A DNA stretch of 64,000 bases from Odontesthes bonariensis. Its lineage: Eukaryota; Chordata; Actinopteri; Atheriniformes; Atherinopsidae. Under the pieces are notes generated by a model that saw nothing but the letters and a program-made list of their open reading frames with translations, ran no database searches and was not told the origin of the DNA. The DNA lies in the NCBI RefSeq assembly GCF_027942865.1, contig NC_134507.1, positions 34,029,711 through 34,093,710 on the forward strand. The letters run 5' to 3'. Made by a program: the position numbers and the translations under genes. Shown piece by piece: positions 53,736 through 64,000 of the stretch. Numbering within the stretch: position 1 is the first letter of the stretch; each line of letters starts with the position of its first letter.

Positions 53736-54833
53736 CAAACTGAAGGGACACTATAAACTAACATGATTCAACATGATTACAATAAAACACATATTTATGT
53801 AGAAAGAATCAGCTCTATAAATATATAGTTATGTGTGAAAGTTATGAATGTTTGATGTTATTTAATAAGAGTTGGGGAATAACAAAGATTGCTTTTCAGT
53901 TCTGTGTTGACCAAACAAAGGTACGGCACAAATCTGAGGATAAAACCTTTCCTGTCATATTTGCTCATGGCATTGACTGGTGTCCCAAGATGGTTGGCAG
54001 TATTAAGCTTTAGTTGACAAGTGGGCTATAGTTCACTTATCCCGGAGATCATAGTTCATCAAATTTATTTTCAACTTGATGGTTTTTTCCAATGTCTTAC
54101 TTCTTGATTACCACCATTGTTAGATTCACTTTCTTTGATCTATGATAACTTGCTTGACTCTTCCTAAAGAATCTGGTTCCCCATTGTTGATAGAAATATC
54201 AACGAGGTATTGATTTTCACTTCTGGCTGAAACGCATCAGTCAAGATAAAGAGAGGATTACAAACTCATTGAAGATAGCTTGTGGGTGCAAGAGGAACAC
54301 AGTATCAGCAGACATGGAAAAAGCATGTCATTATGTAGTGTGGGAGCCAAAGTGTGTTTCTATATGCTTTTGTTTGTTTAGTGTGAAAGTTCATATGAAT
54401 GTCAATTTGAATGGATAAAACGTTGATTAGAAATAAGTGGAAGGTTATTTAATTCATTTGAGTGAATTCATGTTTATTTTAATATAATTTTGTAACATTT
54501 TGTTAGAAGCCATTGTTTATATTACTGTCGCTTTAAGAAAACAGCGCTTTAGCGCACACAGGTGTTTGGACACAGTTGAGGCTTGATTAAGGACCGAGCG
54601 ACACAGTTTTCTAACCGCAGTACCTTTTCTGATGAGAAACTTTGATTTGGAATACTCCTGTAACAAGATACCTTGGAAACTTTGTAATAAATATATTGTG
54701 TTCATCTTTTACAACGGAGTCCTGTGGACGTTTCTTGTTTTCCGTGCAGTCAAGGTACACGAGTTACGTCAACCTGGTTTAAAGCTTCAGCGCCCACATG
54801 TAGTGTTCTCCTGTGGGAGATACTTCAAGAATA
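53736..54833. other. Copy-2-specific insert, possible LTR-like part
   Basis: 1.1 kb not present in the other TRIM units. 54490-54760 (TGTAACATTTTGTTAGAAGC... TTTGTAATAAATATATTGTG... CGGAGTCCTGTGGACGTTT) has the look of a retroelement LTR with poly(A) signal, but no matching partner or primer site was found. The frame at 53831-54013 has no domain I know. Confidence 0.35.
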
Positions 54834-54894
54834 TGGTGTAACTCACACAATGTTATGAGCCATTCAGTCCCTCCCCAACCAGAGCCATTTGTAT

Positions 54895-55062
54895 ACCTAC
54901 AGGGACTGGATTGTGCAGTGGTAAGATTGCCACCTTTATTGTAGGTGACCTGTGCTCAAATCCCCTGCATGAAAGGTAATATCTCCAGTTGGGGTCCTTA
55001 GAAAAGACCCCCTTACCCTATCTGTAAGTTGCTTTGGATAAAAGTGTCTGCCAAATACATAA
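54895..55062 (+). mobile_element. tRNA-derived SINE (best copy of this family)
   Basis: GACTGGATTGTGCAGTGGTA (box A region), GTGCTCAAATCCCC (degenerate box B), then the core and GTAAGTTGCTTTGGATAAAA..TGCCAAATACATAAAC tail. More complete at its 5' end than the copies in the two inverted arms. Confidence 0.75.
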
Positions 55063-55079
55063 ACATTAACAAACATACC

Positions 55080-55610
55080 TGCAGATGGTCACAAACTGGG
55101 TAGTGACAGAAAGAACTAGAAAATATCTGAAGATATGTTGATGGGTGCCAATGGAGCTACTGCCCGTTGAGAGACAGATGCTGTCATGTTATGGTCATAT
55201 TATATCGGGAGCAGATATGACACAGTGGCTGGCATAAACCTGTTATAACAGGTCAGCCATCTTGGCTGTGCCCTCAGAAGGAGTATAATCTGTGTGATCA
55301 GTATTTTTGCAGACAGCTTCGTGGGTAAGAGGAGAGGAGCACACACAATATGGCTCCAACTGGCAGGGAGAACTCGGTGTTTAATACTGATATGTGTGAC
55401 TCGAACAAACAGTTGCCGTTCAAAAACTATGAGTCATATTAAAAAGATTCTTGAACCGTGAGTGCCAGAAGGGATAGCAAAAGCCACTGGTGTAAGTTTT
55501 ATTCTGCTCCTATGTATGGTATTTTTTTATGTCAGTTTTAAAAACAGCGTTCACATTGATTTGATAAGGAGATGAGTTTACATGGCTATAATGGCCCTCA
55601 ATGGCAGCCC
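55080..55610 (+). repeat. TRIM-flank module, middle part
   Basis: Contains GATGGGTGCCAATGGAGCTA, ACAGGTCAGCCATCTTGGCT and the CCACTGGTGTAAGTTTTATT block, also found at 43160-43420 (inverted) and 62215-62460. A 120-bp insert at about 55305-55440 is absent from those copies. Confidence 0.75.
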
Positions 55611-57600
55611 GAGTGGTTGTTCTCTGCGTTCGGAGGTCATTTGAGAGAAAACTTTGAGCCAAGCACAATGACGGTGACATTTGGTGAAAGAGGACAAAAA
55701 TACCTACATTTTTAAGTATAATTTGTCTAGGTGCAGCAGACATTTTGGATGTGAAAAAAGTCTGTTTGAGTTATTTTGGTATTAATTTCGAGCTTGTCAA
55801 AATAGAGTATGAGACCCCAGGATAGCAGAGTGAGAGGAGTACTGATTTTTCCTAAAACTTAAACTGCCATTGTGTCAAAGCTATAAAATATATCAACAAA
55901 CCCCTTAGCTCAATTAAAGTTGAGTCTTTCCTGGCCTGTTTAAACTTCGAATGATATCGCTATGATGAATTATGGCTGAGTTATGAGGCCTCCAAACAGG
56001 GCTACTTTTGTCGCATTATTTATTCATTTTAATGCATTTCCAATGGGCCAAAATTCACAGTATTTCCCAATTTTCCGGGAATCAGTTTGAGTAATGAGAG
56101 AGAAAAGTCATAGCACACAAGTCCCTATCGGTGGACATGCAGAGATATGCTTTTTATCCTGGTCGGACCAACCGCGCGGGACTAGTTCCTTGCCGAAATT
56201 CGTTACGGAAACGGGAGAATAATAAGTTTGCACAATAGTAATATGTGTGCCTTGATGCCTTTGGCATTGGCACCCATAATAATTGTATTTATTTTCACTG
56301 AGGCTTGTGTAAACCAAAGACTGTATATAGTTTGAACTGTGTTTTCATTACTGAGCTGATCTCATTCATCTGATGACACTCCTTAACTGTCACTGTTGAG
56401 AATGAGATTAAAGTCCCTCAAATTATTTATAGTTTAGAAAGAAATTGTTAGATTGTCAGAAATGGTTGTTTTTAATGTTCCTCATAATAATGTAGAGTCA
56501 TTGTTGTGCTGAAGGAGTTTGTCCAACTTTGGGGTTGAGTTAATGTCTGAAAACATGGGGGATGGATGGTGACATTCCCGTCCCTTTGTCTTTCAAATCA
56601 GTGCAACTGATTCAGGTCTTTGGCTGCATGGATGGGATCATCATGCAGGAGTCTTTAGGTCAGTTTGTGATCTGTCTGAAGCCTCAGTTGAAAGAAACAG
56701 TCGTTAGCAGAGATGTTTCTCAGAGTACAGCTGTTTATCTTCTATCACCACCTGGAACCTCCACTTTGTCTTCTACACCTTTGTCTGTCCCCACACAGGT
56801 TACATTTCAAACCTCAACCATCTGAGCTGTGAAACATCTTCTGCTTCAGATACTCATCACAGACATAAGTTCTGACAGGATCTCCCACTCCTCCATTATA
56901 AATATACTGAAATCCCTGCGGTGGTTTAGCGTTCAGTTTTTTTTTGGCATCAGATGGACCGTGACATTGTCAAAGTAGAGTCACATTATTTGAGGTTAAT
57001 ATATTAAAGCCAATTTTTCTCTCACATTCATCCCTCTGTCCAGATAAAAATGATGCTTTTCTCCACCTAATAACTGAGCTCATCAGAGGCAGTCATCAGA
57101 GGTAAATGTGATCCTGCCTCCTCCGTTTGAATACCCCCACTGACCAGGATGCATATAGACTTAGCTGCATATCAGCATGATTCTAAAATAAAGACTTTAT
57201 CAGCACCTCAGACTGCAGCCGAACATGAAATGTTATGAGCAACACATAAATCACTGATCACACTGATCTGCTCACCTGGGTTTTCTCTCTTCTGAACGGA
57301 TGTTTGCTGTGAAGGTTTTTGTTGTTTCCTGCCAACTGAAAAAGGCTGGAAAAGAAGTCATTCTGCTGTTTTAAGTCATTTGTGTTTTCAGTGTGGACAA
57401 GAGTGGACAAAAAACCACAGGAACTCCATCTTAAGATGCTGCTTCTTAAATACACAGTGACAAAGAGACAAAGAGGGTTTCTATCAGGCTCAATCTGAAG
57501 ACTCTAGTCACGATACAGAGCTCCACAAATAGATGATGACCAAACATGTCTGATGCAGTCTTAAGAAACCTTTAATCGGTAATATCTACATGTGAGTAAA
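55611..57600 (+). repeat. Directly repeated TRIM-flank module, copy downstream of TRIM 2
   Basis: Second member of the direct repeat described for 49370-50930, but with about 400 bp extra at 56990-57360 and no TRIM gene after it. It looks like a unit whose TRIM gene was lost at the boundary with the inverted segment that starts near 57660. Confidence 0.75.
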
Positions 57601-57660
57601 GAGCTAATATTTCACTCTTCTCTGAACTCTGTTCCAGCCAGCCAGGAGTACAGAAGGTTT

Positions 57661-58030
57661 GCAGGTTATACAGTCTGTGGTTTACACAAGCCTCAGTGAA
57701 AATTAATACAATTATTATGGGTACCAATGCCAAAGGCATCAAGGAACACATATTACTATTGTGCATACTTATTATTCTCCCGTTTCCGTCACGAATTTCG
57801 GCAAGGAACTAGTCCCTCGCAGTTGGTCCGACCGGGATAAAACACATATCTCCACATGTCCACCACTAGGGACTGGTGTGCTTTGAATTTTCCTTCTCAT
57901 TACTCAAACTGATTCCCGCAAAATTGGGTAATACTGTGAAATTTGCATCATTGGAAATGCATTAGAATTCATATATAATGCGACAAAGGTAGCCCTTTTT
58001 GGAGGTCTCACAACTCAGCCGTAGTTAATA
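57661..58030 (-). repeat. Inverted TRIM-flank module piece
   Basis: Runs as 42350-42715 (left arm) in the same orientation, that is inverted relative to 49840-50060 and 56110-56320. It ends at the join with the right arm (TTAATAA|TTTTCTACAG, about 58032). Confidence 0.7.
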
Positions 58031-58083
58031 ATTTTCTACAGAAATTTTGTAGTTCTTTCTATCACTGCCCAGTTTGTGACCAT

Positions 58084-58215
58084 ATGTAATTGGCAGAAAC
58101 TTTTATCCAAAGCAACTTACAGGAAGGGTAAGGGGGTCTTTCCTAAGGACCCCAACTGGAGGTATTACCTTTCATGTAGGGGATTTGAGCCCAGGTCACC
58201 TACAATAAAGGAGGG
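58084..58215 (-). mobile_element. tRNA-derived SINE fragment (right arm)
   Basis: Reverse complement of 47865-47997: GGCAGAAACTTTTATCCAAA...CCCAGGTCACCTACAATAAAG. Confidence 0.75.
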
Positions 58216-58284
58216 AGGGACTGAATGGCTTTTAACATTGTGTGAGTTACACCATCTTCTTTTGTCTGAACTACATGTATAAGC

Positions 58285-58830
58285 TTATACGCAGAGGGTC
58301 GTTACAGTCACATGTGTCACTGAATACCCACCAATCTGCATGTCGTTAGTGTCTTTATCACCTCCGAATTGTCTACCTGCCTGACAGAGTGAGTTTTGGT
58401 CACAGAATCCAAGGTGAGAATGATTGTCAAACTGCCTCTGGAGGAGAGACAATGCTGCATTGTAGGTGCTGGGAAGGTGAAACCTGAGACCACCTCCTCT
58501 GTTCAACAATGTTTTTTCCAGTTTTACATAGATGGGTTCTTTGATTCCTCTCTCAAACTACCTGTCTTCTCTGTCTAGAATGTGGACATTACGTCCTCCA
58601 AAGAGTGTCCCTTCTCCTTGAGATGAAGGTGCACTGCTGAGTCTTGACCTGAAGAGGTGGCTCTCCTGTGTTGTGCCATATGCTTGTGGAGCTGTTGTTT
58701 GGTCTCTCCTATAAAGAGGTCTGCACAGTCTTTGCTGCACTGCATACATGACACCACCCAGTTTGTGTTTGGGTGTTTAATCCTTTGGGTGAACCAGTCT
58801 CTGTCTGAGGGTGTTCTTGGGTTTACTGAA
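58285..58830 (-). pseudogene. Penelope-like element 3' fragment with GIY-YIG domain (right arm)
   Basis: Minus-strand counterpart of 46840-47390. CSKDCADLFIGETKQQLHKHMAQHRR (58575-58757 frame), then NVHILDREDR, and LNRGGGLRFHLPSTYNAAL (58285-58509 frame). The 74-codon terminal frame is identical in translation to the left-arm copy. Confidence 0.75.
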
Positions 58831-59399
58831 ATTAGTTGTATGAACTCAGGTCAATGAGGCCTACAAGGCATTAATACTTGAAAGACACTTTAGGTAATAT
58901 TTATGTATTACGGATTTAAAATAAACTAGGATGTTCTAGTGGCCAGAACACAGGCAGAGTTCAGTGTAAATGAACAGAACAGGAGCTTTGACCTCCTCTG
59001 CATCCCTGTGAGCAGGATGAAGGCGCCCTCTTGTGTTAGTTTTCAGATTTCAGCTTTGAAACTGCAGGGAGACATGAGAAAGCTTCACTGAGGCTTTGGC
59101 AGCTTCAACAACATGAGGAAAGAGAAGTTTAAATATGTGTAACATAACACTGTGTCAGTTTGTTCACAGGACTCACAACCTGTAACACTGATGCTGCTTT
59201 CAGGGAACTTCTTCCTTTTATTATTATTTTTTTGTAAACTTTAACTTATCAATAAGTGGCAGATTAAACAGCACAGTTACCTCTCCATCTGCAGCCTCCA
59301 AAGCCGACTGAAACTGAGGAGTCAGCTGGAAACTCCACCTTACTGTTACCTGCTCCACCCAAACTCGTACCTATGATGACCCTTAAACAATACGTGGAA

Positions 59400-59969
59400 C
59401 AAAACAACGAGAGTTCATGTTTCATTTCATGCACTTGAATGCATCAGTCAGAAGATTTAGGTGAGCTTATCAGCAGAAGATCATAATTTATAAATATCAA
59501 CCTCCGCAGAGCGGAGCTGATTATATAAATATAAATGAAAAGCATGAAAATATTCAGAAACATTTACATTTCCTGTACAGCTGCCTGCTAAACGTATCTA
59601 ACAATGTTGGTCTGATAGATGCAGATAAAACAGATTTTCTTCATGTTCAACTTTCAGTGGAAGGTTAATGAATGAATCTTTCCCTTCAACAGAAAACAAA
59701 TAAGAATAATGCAACAAGCCCTTGAACAATCCTGACTTTACTGCAGGATTGAGGTGAAACCAGCACTGTCCCTTTCAGTGAAGGAAACTTCCTTGTTCCC
59801 TCCCCAAACTGATCTGAAGGTGGGAGGATGTGTGAAACCATTGTGTGACAGTAGAGGAGCTCTTAAGTGAAGATCAGCAGATCAGCTGCAATAAAAGGAG
59901 GTGGAATTTGTTTTGTAAGACAGCACAGACGGTGTTTCTGCTCTGAGAGTCACACACTGCTCTGCTTAA
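59400..59969 (+). promoter_or_regulatory. Upstream region of TRIM copy 3
   Basis: Homologous to 50931-51491, with a duplicated CAGCAGATCAGCTGC and TATA-like ATAAAAGG at about 59891. Conserved CAGTGAAGGAAACTTCC at about 59777-59793. 58840-59399 before it mirrors 46291-46830 and holds no gene that I recognise. Confidence 0.45.
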
Positions 59970-61648
59970 ATGGAGGAAATGGCAAAGAAAATGGTTAAAC
60001 TGGACCTGGAAAGCTTCTCTTGTTCGATCTGTCTGGATGTGCTGAAGGAGCCGGTGACTATTCCCTGTGGACACAGCTACTGCATGAACTGTATTAAAGG
60101 CTACTGGAATGGAAAGAATAAGAAGGGAATTCACAGCTGCCCTCAATGCATGAATACTTTCACACCAAGACCTATTCTGGAGAAAAGCACCATGTTAGCT
60201 GATTTAGTGGAGCAGCTGAAGAAGACTGGACTCCAAGCTGCTCCTGCTGATCACTGCTATGCTGGAGCTGAAGATGTGGCCTGTGATTTCTGCTCTGGAA
60301 GAAAGCTGAAAGCCATCAAGTCCTGTTTATTCTGTCTGGCCTCTTACTGTAAGAAACACCTTCAGCCTCATTATGATGTGGCTCCTTTCAAGAAACACAA
60401 GCTGGTGGAGCCCTCCAAGAAGCTCCAGGAGAACATCTGCTCTGTTCATGATGAGGTGATGAAGATGTTCTGCCGTACTGATCAGAACTCTATCTGTTAT
60501 CTCTGCCCTGTGGATGAACATAAAGGCCACGACACAGTGTCAGCTGCAGCAGAAAGGACTGAGAGGCAGAGAGAGCTGGAGGGGAGTCGACAACAGATCC
60601 AGCAGAGAATCCAGGACAGAGAGAAAGATGTGAAGCTGCTTCAGCGGGAGGTGGAGGCCATCAATCAGTCTGCTGATAAAACAGTGGAGGACAGCCAGAA
60701 GATCTTCACTGAGCTGATCCGTCTCCTCCAGAAAAGAAGCTCTGATGTGAAGCAGCAGATCAGATCCCAGCAGGAAGCTGAAGTGAGTCGAGTCAAAGAG
60801 CTTCAGGAGAAGCTGGAGCAGGAGATCACTGAGCTGAAGAGGAAAGATGCTGAGCTGAAGCAGCTCTCACACACAGAGGATCACAGCCAGTTTCTGCACA
60901 GCTGCCCCTCAGTGTCAGCACTCAGTGAGTCTACACACTCACCCAGCATCAATATCCGTCCTCTGAGGCACTTTGAGGATGTGACAGCAGCTGTGTCAGA
61001 GCTCAGAGATAAACTACAGGACATCCTGAGAGAGGAATGGACAAACAGCTCAATGAGAGTCACTGATGTGGATGTTTTCAGAACCAGAACCAGAACCAAA
61101 GAGCAGAGCTGACTTCTTAAAATATTCACGTGAAATCACACTGGATCCAAACACAGCAAACACATATCTGTTACTGTCAGAGGGGAACAGAAAAGTGACA
61201 TTAATGACACAACCTCAGTCTTACTCTGATCATCCAGACAGATTCAGAGATCGGTTTCAGGTTTTGAGCAGAGAGAGTCTGACTGGACGTTGTTACTGGG
61301 AGGTGGAGATGAGAGGGGGAGGAGCTGATGTAGCAGTCACATACAAGAATATCAGCAGAGCAGGGGATGAAGGTGGATTTGGATTTAATCACAAATCTTG
61401 GGCATTAGATTGTTATCAAAAACCAGAATGAATTTTGGTACAACAACATGAAAACCTCCATCTCAGGTCCTCAGTCCTCCAGAGTAGGAGTGTACCTGGA
61501 TCACAGAGCAGGTGTTCTGTCCTTCTACAGCGTCTCTGAAACCATGACTCTCCTCCACAGAGTCCAGACCACATTCACTCAGCCGCTCTATGCTGGAGTT
61601 TATGTTTATGAGACTGGAGACACAGCTGAGTTTTGTGAAGTGAATTAA
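59970..61648 (+). pseudogene. finTRIM/TRIM16-like gene, copy 3 (two frameshifts)
   Basis: The first 370 codons match copies 1 and 2: intact RING, B-boxes and coiled coil. At about 61074 a 5-bp deletion relative to the other copies (within GATGTTTT..CAGAACC) shifts the frame and brings a stop at 61110. The PRY-SPRY region continues in another frame from 61066 to 61431, then has a one-base difference at about 61414 (TATCAAAAACC against TACAAAAACC of copy 2) giving TGA at 61429, and resumes at 61448-61648. Around that point the sequence is copy-1-like before and copy-2-like after, then copy-1-like again at the C-terminus (ETGDTAEFCEVN). It could still yield a RING/B-box/coiled-coil protein lacking SPRY. 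Confidence 0.88.
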
Positions 61649-64000
61649 AGGTATTTTGTTGCTGGGAGTTCATTGCTGTGATGTATCTGCACTGCTGTTC
61701 TGTTGTTTATTTGATGTTGTTTATTTGCTGCTTTTTCCTGTGTCTGTGCAGCCATGGAGGATATCACTGCTAATGATAGGTAGATCTAAAATATAAACTT
61801 CTCTGAGCTATAAATATCAGTTGGATCCTTGTGTTGATGTATTTTTTTGTTGTTGTTTCTCTTCCACATCATGGAGCAGAACACAGAAATCAACAGACCT
61901 TCCTTTATTACAGATTCTTTTCAATTCATCACTTTGTAAATGTGAAAATAAGTCTGGACTTACAATTTGATTTGTTTCAGAGATCAAATGTTTTTGTTGT
62001 TTTCTAAATCAACCAAGAAATGATAAAGTCTGTTATGAGGTGTTCAGAAATTCATTTCTAGGATCAGGAGATCAGTTATCATGTTTATTCTGAGAGCAAA
62101 TTAAAGTTTTTATAAGAAATACCATTTTATTGTTCTGACATTTGTTCTTTAAAAGTGAGGAACTATTTGTAAATGACTCATTAGAAAAAACAGCAGGGAC
62201 ATTATGAACAAGAAAATTTCTGAAGAAATTTTGATGGGTGCCAATGGAGCTTCTGCCCGCTGAGAGACAGACGCTGTCATGTTATAGTCATGTTGTATTG
62301 GGAGCAGACATGACACAGTGGCTGGCATAAACCTGTTATAACAGGTCAGCCATCTTGGCTGTGCCCTCAGAAGGAATATCAGCTGTGTGATCAGAGTGGG
62401 TAAGAGGAGAGTGCCAGAAGGGACGGCAGAAGCCACTGGTGTAAGTTTTATTCTGCTCCTATGTATGGTATTTTTTATTGCCAGTTTTAAAAACAGCCTT
62501 CACATTGATTTGATAAGGAGATGAGGTTACCTGGCCATAATGGCCGTCAATGGCAGCCCGAGTGGTCGTTCTCTCCGCTCGGAGGTCATTTGAGAGAAAA
62601 CCGTGAGGCCAAGCACAATGACAGGTACATTGGGTGAAAGAGGACAAAAATACCTACATTTTGAAGTATAATTTGTCTAGGTACAGCAGACATTTTGGAA
62701 GTGAGATAAGTTTATTTAAGTTATTTTGGTATTAATTTTGAGCTTGTCAAGATAGAGTGTGAGGCCCCAGGACAGCAGAGTGAGAGAAGAGCTGATCTCA
62801 TTCATCTGATGACACTCCTGTCACGATTGAGAATGAGATTAAAATCCCTAAAATTATTTTTAGTTTAGATAGAAATTGTTAGATTATTAGAAATGGTTGT
62901 TTTTAATGTTCCTCGTGAGGATGTAGAGTCATTGCTGTGGTGAAGGAGTTTGTCCAAGTTTGGGCTTGAGTTAATGTCTGAAAACATGGGGGATGGATGG
63001 TAACATTCCCGTCCCTTTGTCTTTCAGATCAGTGCAACTGATTCAGGTCTTTGGCTGCATGGATGGGATCATCATGCAGGAGTCTGTAGGTCAGTTATGA
63101 TCTGTCTAAAGCTTCAGTTGAAAGAAACAGAGTCGTAAGCAGAGCTGTTTCTAAGAGTACAGCTGTTTATCTTCTATCACCATCTGGAACCTCCACTTTT
63201 TGTCTCTAAACAGTATAGTTCTATTTTAGAAGTCAGAATGCAATAACAGATTCTGTTTCAGAATCTATAAAAAGCTGATTGAGAGGCTGATGTTGAGCCT
63301 GCACATTGACTTCCCTGATGTGATTGTTCTCTGCAGCTGAAAAAGGGACTCTCAGATAACTTAGTGTCTGTCAAGCTCCTCTGTTCCCTGTGTGTAGTTT
63401 TGTGTTTGTTGTCATATAGAGAAACCAGGGAAGCTCAATCCCACGACGTGCTCATAAACTGCGTCTTCTCTAAACAGTATAAGTACGTGTTGTTTTTCAG
63501 GCGCTTTGCCTTTCAGGCTTTTAGAAACTACAGTGATGTCATGTCCTCTGATGACATGTTTCCACTTTGATGTCATGCAAAACTGTGAAGTCATAATCAG
63601 TGATGATATCGCTTCTTGTGATTTCAGAAGCAGTGGTGCCCTGTTCTCAGTCAGCAGTCATCACGTGTGCTGTTTTGCTCTCTTTTTCAGCTTTATGATC
63701 TGAACTGTAAATAATATGCAGCACATGTTCATAGAGCCCAGGCAATGGTGGCAAACATGGGTTGTATGAATGCTGTATGAGATGTAAATGAAAACAGAAG
63801 CAGTGATCCTTTTTATATATGTGATTAAAAATGGGACAACAGTAACTGAACCTGAATGCATCATTGTCCATGTCAGTAATAATGTATTTAGAGTACTGGG
63901 ACTTTTCCCGGTGGGCCGGTGGGTCAGTGGGCCTGTAGAGTTTTAATGTAGTTGGGCTGGCCTTTGATGTGATAACCAATGTTAACAGTTCCTCTAGTGT
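61649..64000. repeat. TRIM copy 3 3' flank module
   Basis: 3' UTR-like sequence and flank mirrored by 41197-44020. Blocks: CCATGGAGGATATCACTGCT (61752), GATGGGTGCCAATGGAGCTT (62233), GATGGTAACATTCCCGTCCC (62998), ATGATGTCCTCT-like region (63536). No gene recognised. Confidence 0.65.

Larger units (their letters stand above)
58031..64000. repeat. Right arm of the large inverted duplication
   Basis: Reverse complement of 41197-48050. It lacks the 403-bp MITE and lacks about 515 bp corresponding to left-arm 42325-42845 (join at about 62790, within GAGAGAAGAGCTGATC). It carries about 95 bp absent from the left arm near 41521 (63590-63685). The arm continues past the window end. Confidence 0.9.

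Noticed and set aside
1..64000. CRISPR array, bacterial defence island or prophage
   Set aside because: No spaced short repeats, no operons or Shine-Dalgarno patterns. Gene content and splice sites are vertebrate.

Overview
The window is chromosomal DNA from a ray-finned (teleost) fish, probably a percomorph. The evidence is three TRIM16-like/finTRIM genes, fish-type L2 LINE, PIF-Harbinger, hAT, P-element, BEL/Pao and Penelope remnants, tRNA-derived SINEs, and eukaryotic splice sites, TATA boxes and poly(A) signals. Species cannot be told from sequence alone. Most of the window is transposon-derived; only a few host genes are credible.

Region 1 (0-8 kb) is a nested transposon stack. A decayed BEL/Pao retrotransposon (gag, zinc knuckles, protease, start of RT) is split by a PIF-Harbinger element (704-3539, TTA duplications) that itself holds a retroviral-type LTR plus primer-binding site, a SINE, a TTAA-type element (4516-5255), a TIR element (5409-6543) and a hAT element (7201-7982, 8-bp duplication). 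At three junctions the BEL frame resumes exactly when one target-site copy is kept. Region 2 (8-31 kb) holds a 12-bp minisatellite, a TTAA-type inverted-repeat element with an intact L2 LINE ORF (1008 codons) inside, a second TTAA element carrying first exons of a YqaJ/SWIM-type and a THAP protein, a spliced P-type transposase split by a 411-bp hAT, several hAT, Harbinger and TTAA MITEs with clean target duplications, and Tc1-like fragments.

Region 3 (31-40 kb) is the only low-copy stretch: a broken HIPK-like kinase (31.4-34.2 kb), a compact four-exon gene on the minus strand (35.19-36.52 kb) for a cysteine-free secreted repeat protein I do not recognise, and an unassigned coiled-coil ORF near 39 kb.

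Region 4 (41-64 kb) is a finTRIM/TRIM16-like cluster inside a large inverted duplication. The left arm (about 41.2-48.05 kb) and right arm (about 58.03 kb to the window end) are reverse complements and carry one TRIM copy each (intact on the minus strand at left; frameshifted on the plus strand at right). A third intact copy sits in the 10-kb spacer between directly repeated flanking modules. The TRIM copies share RING, B-boxes and coiled coil almost identically and differ mainly in PRY-SPRY loops, as expected for a rapidly diversifying innate-immune family. A MITE present only in the left arm and a deletion present only in the right arm order the events. No prokaryotic systems (CRISPR, operons) were seen.
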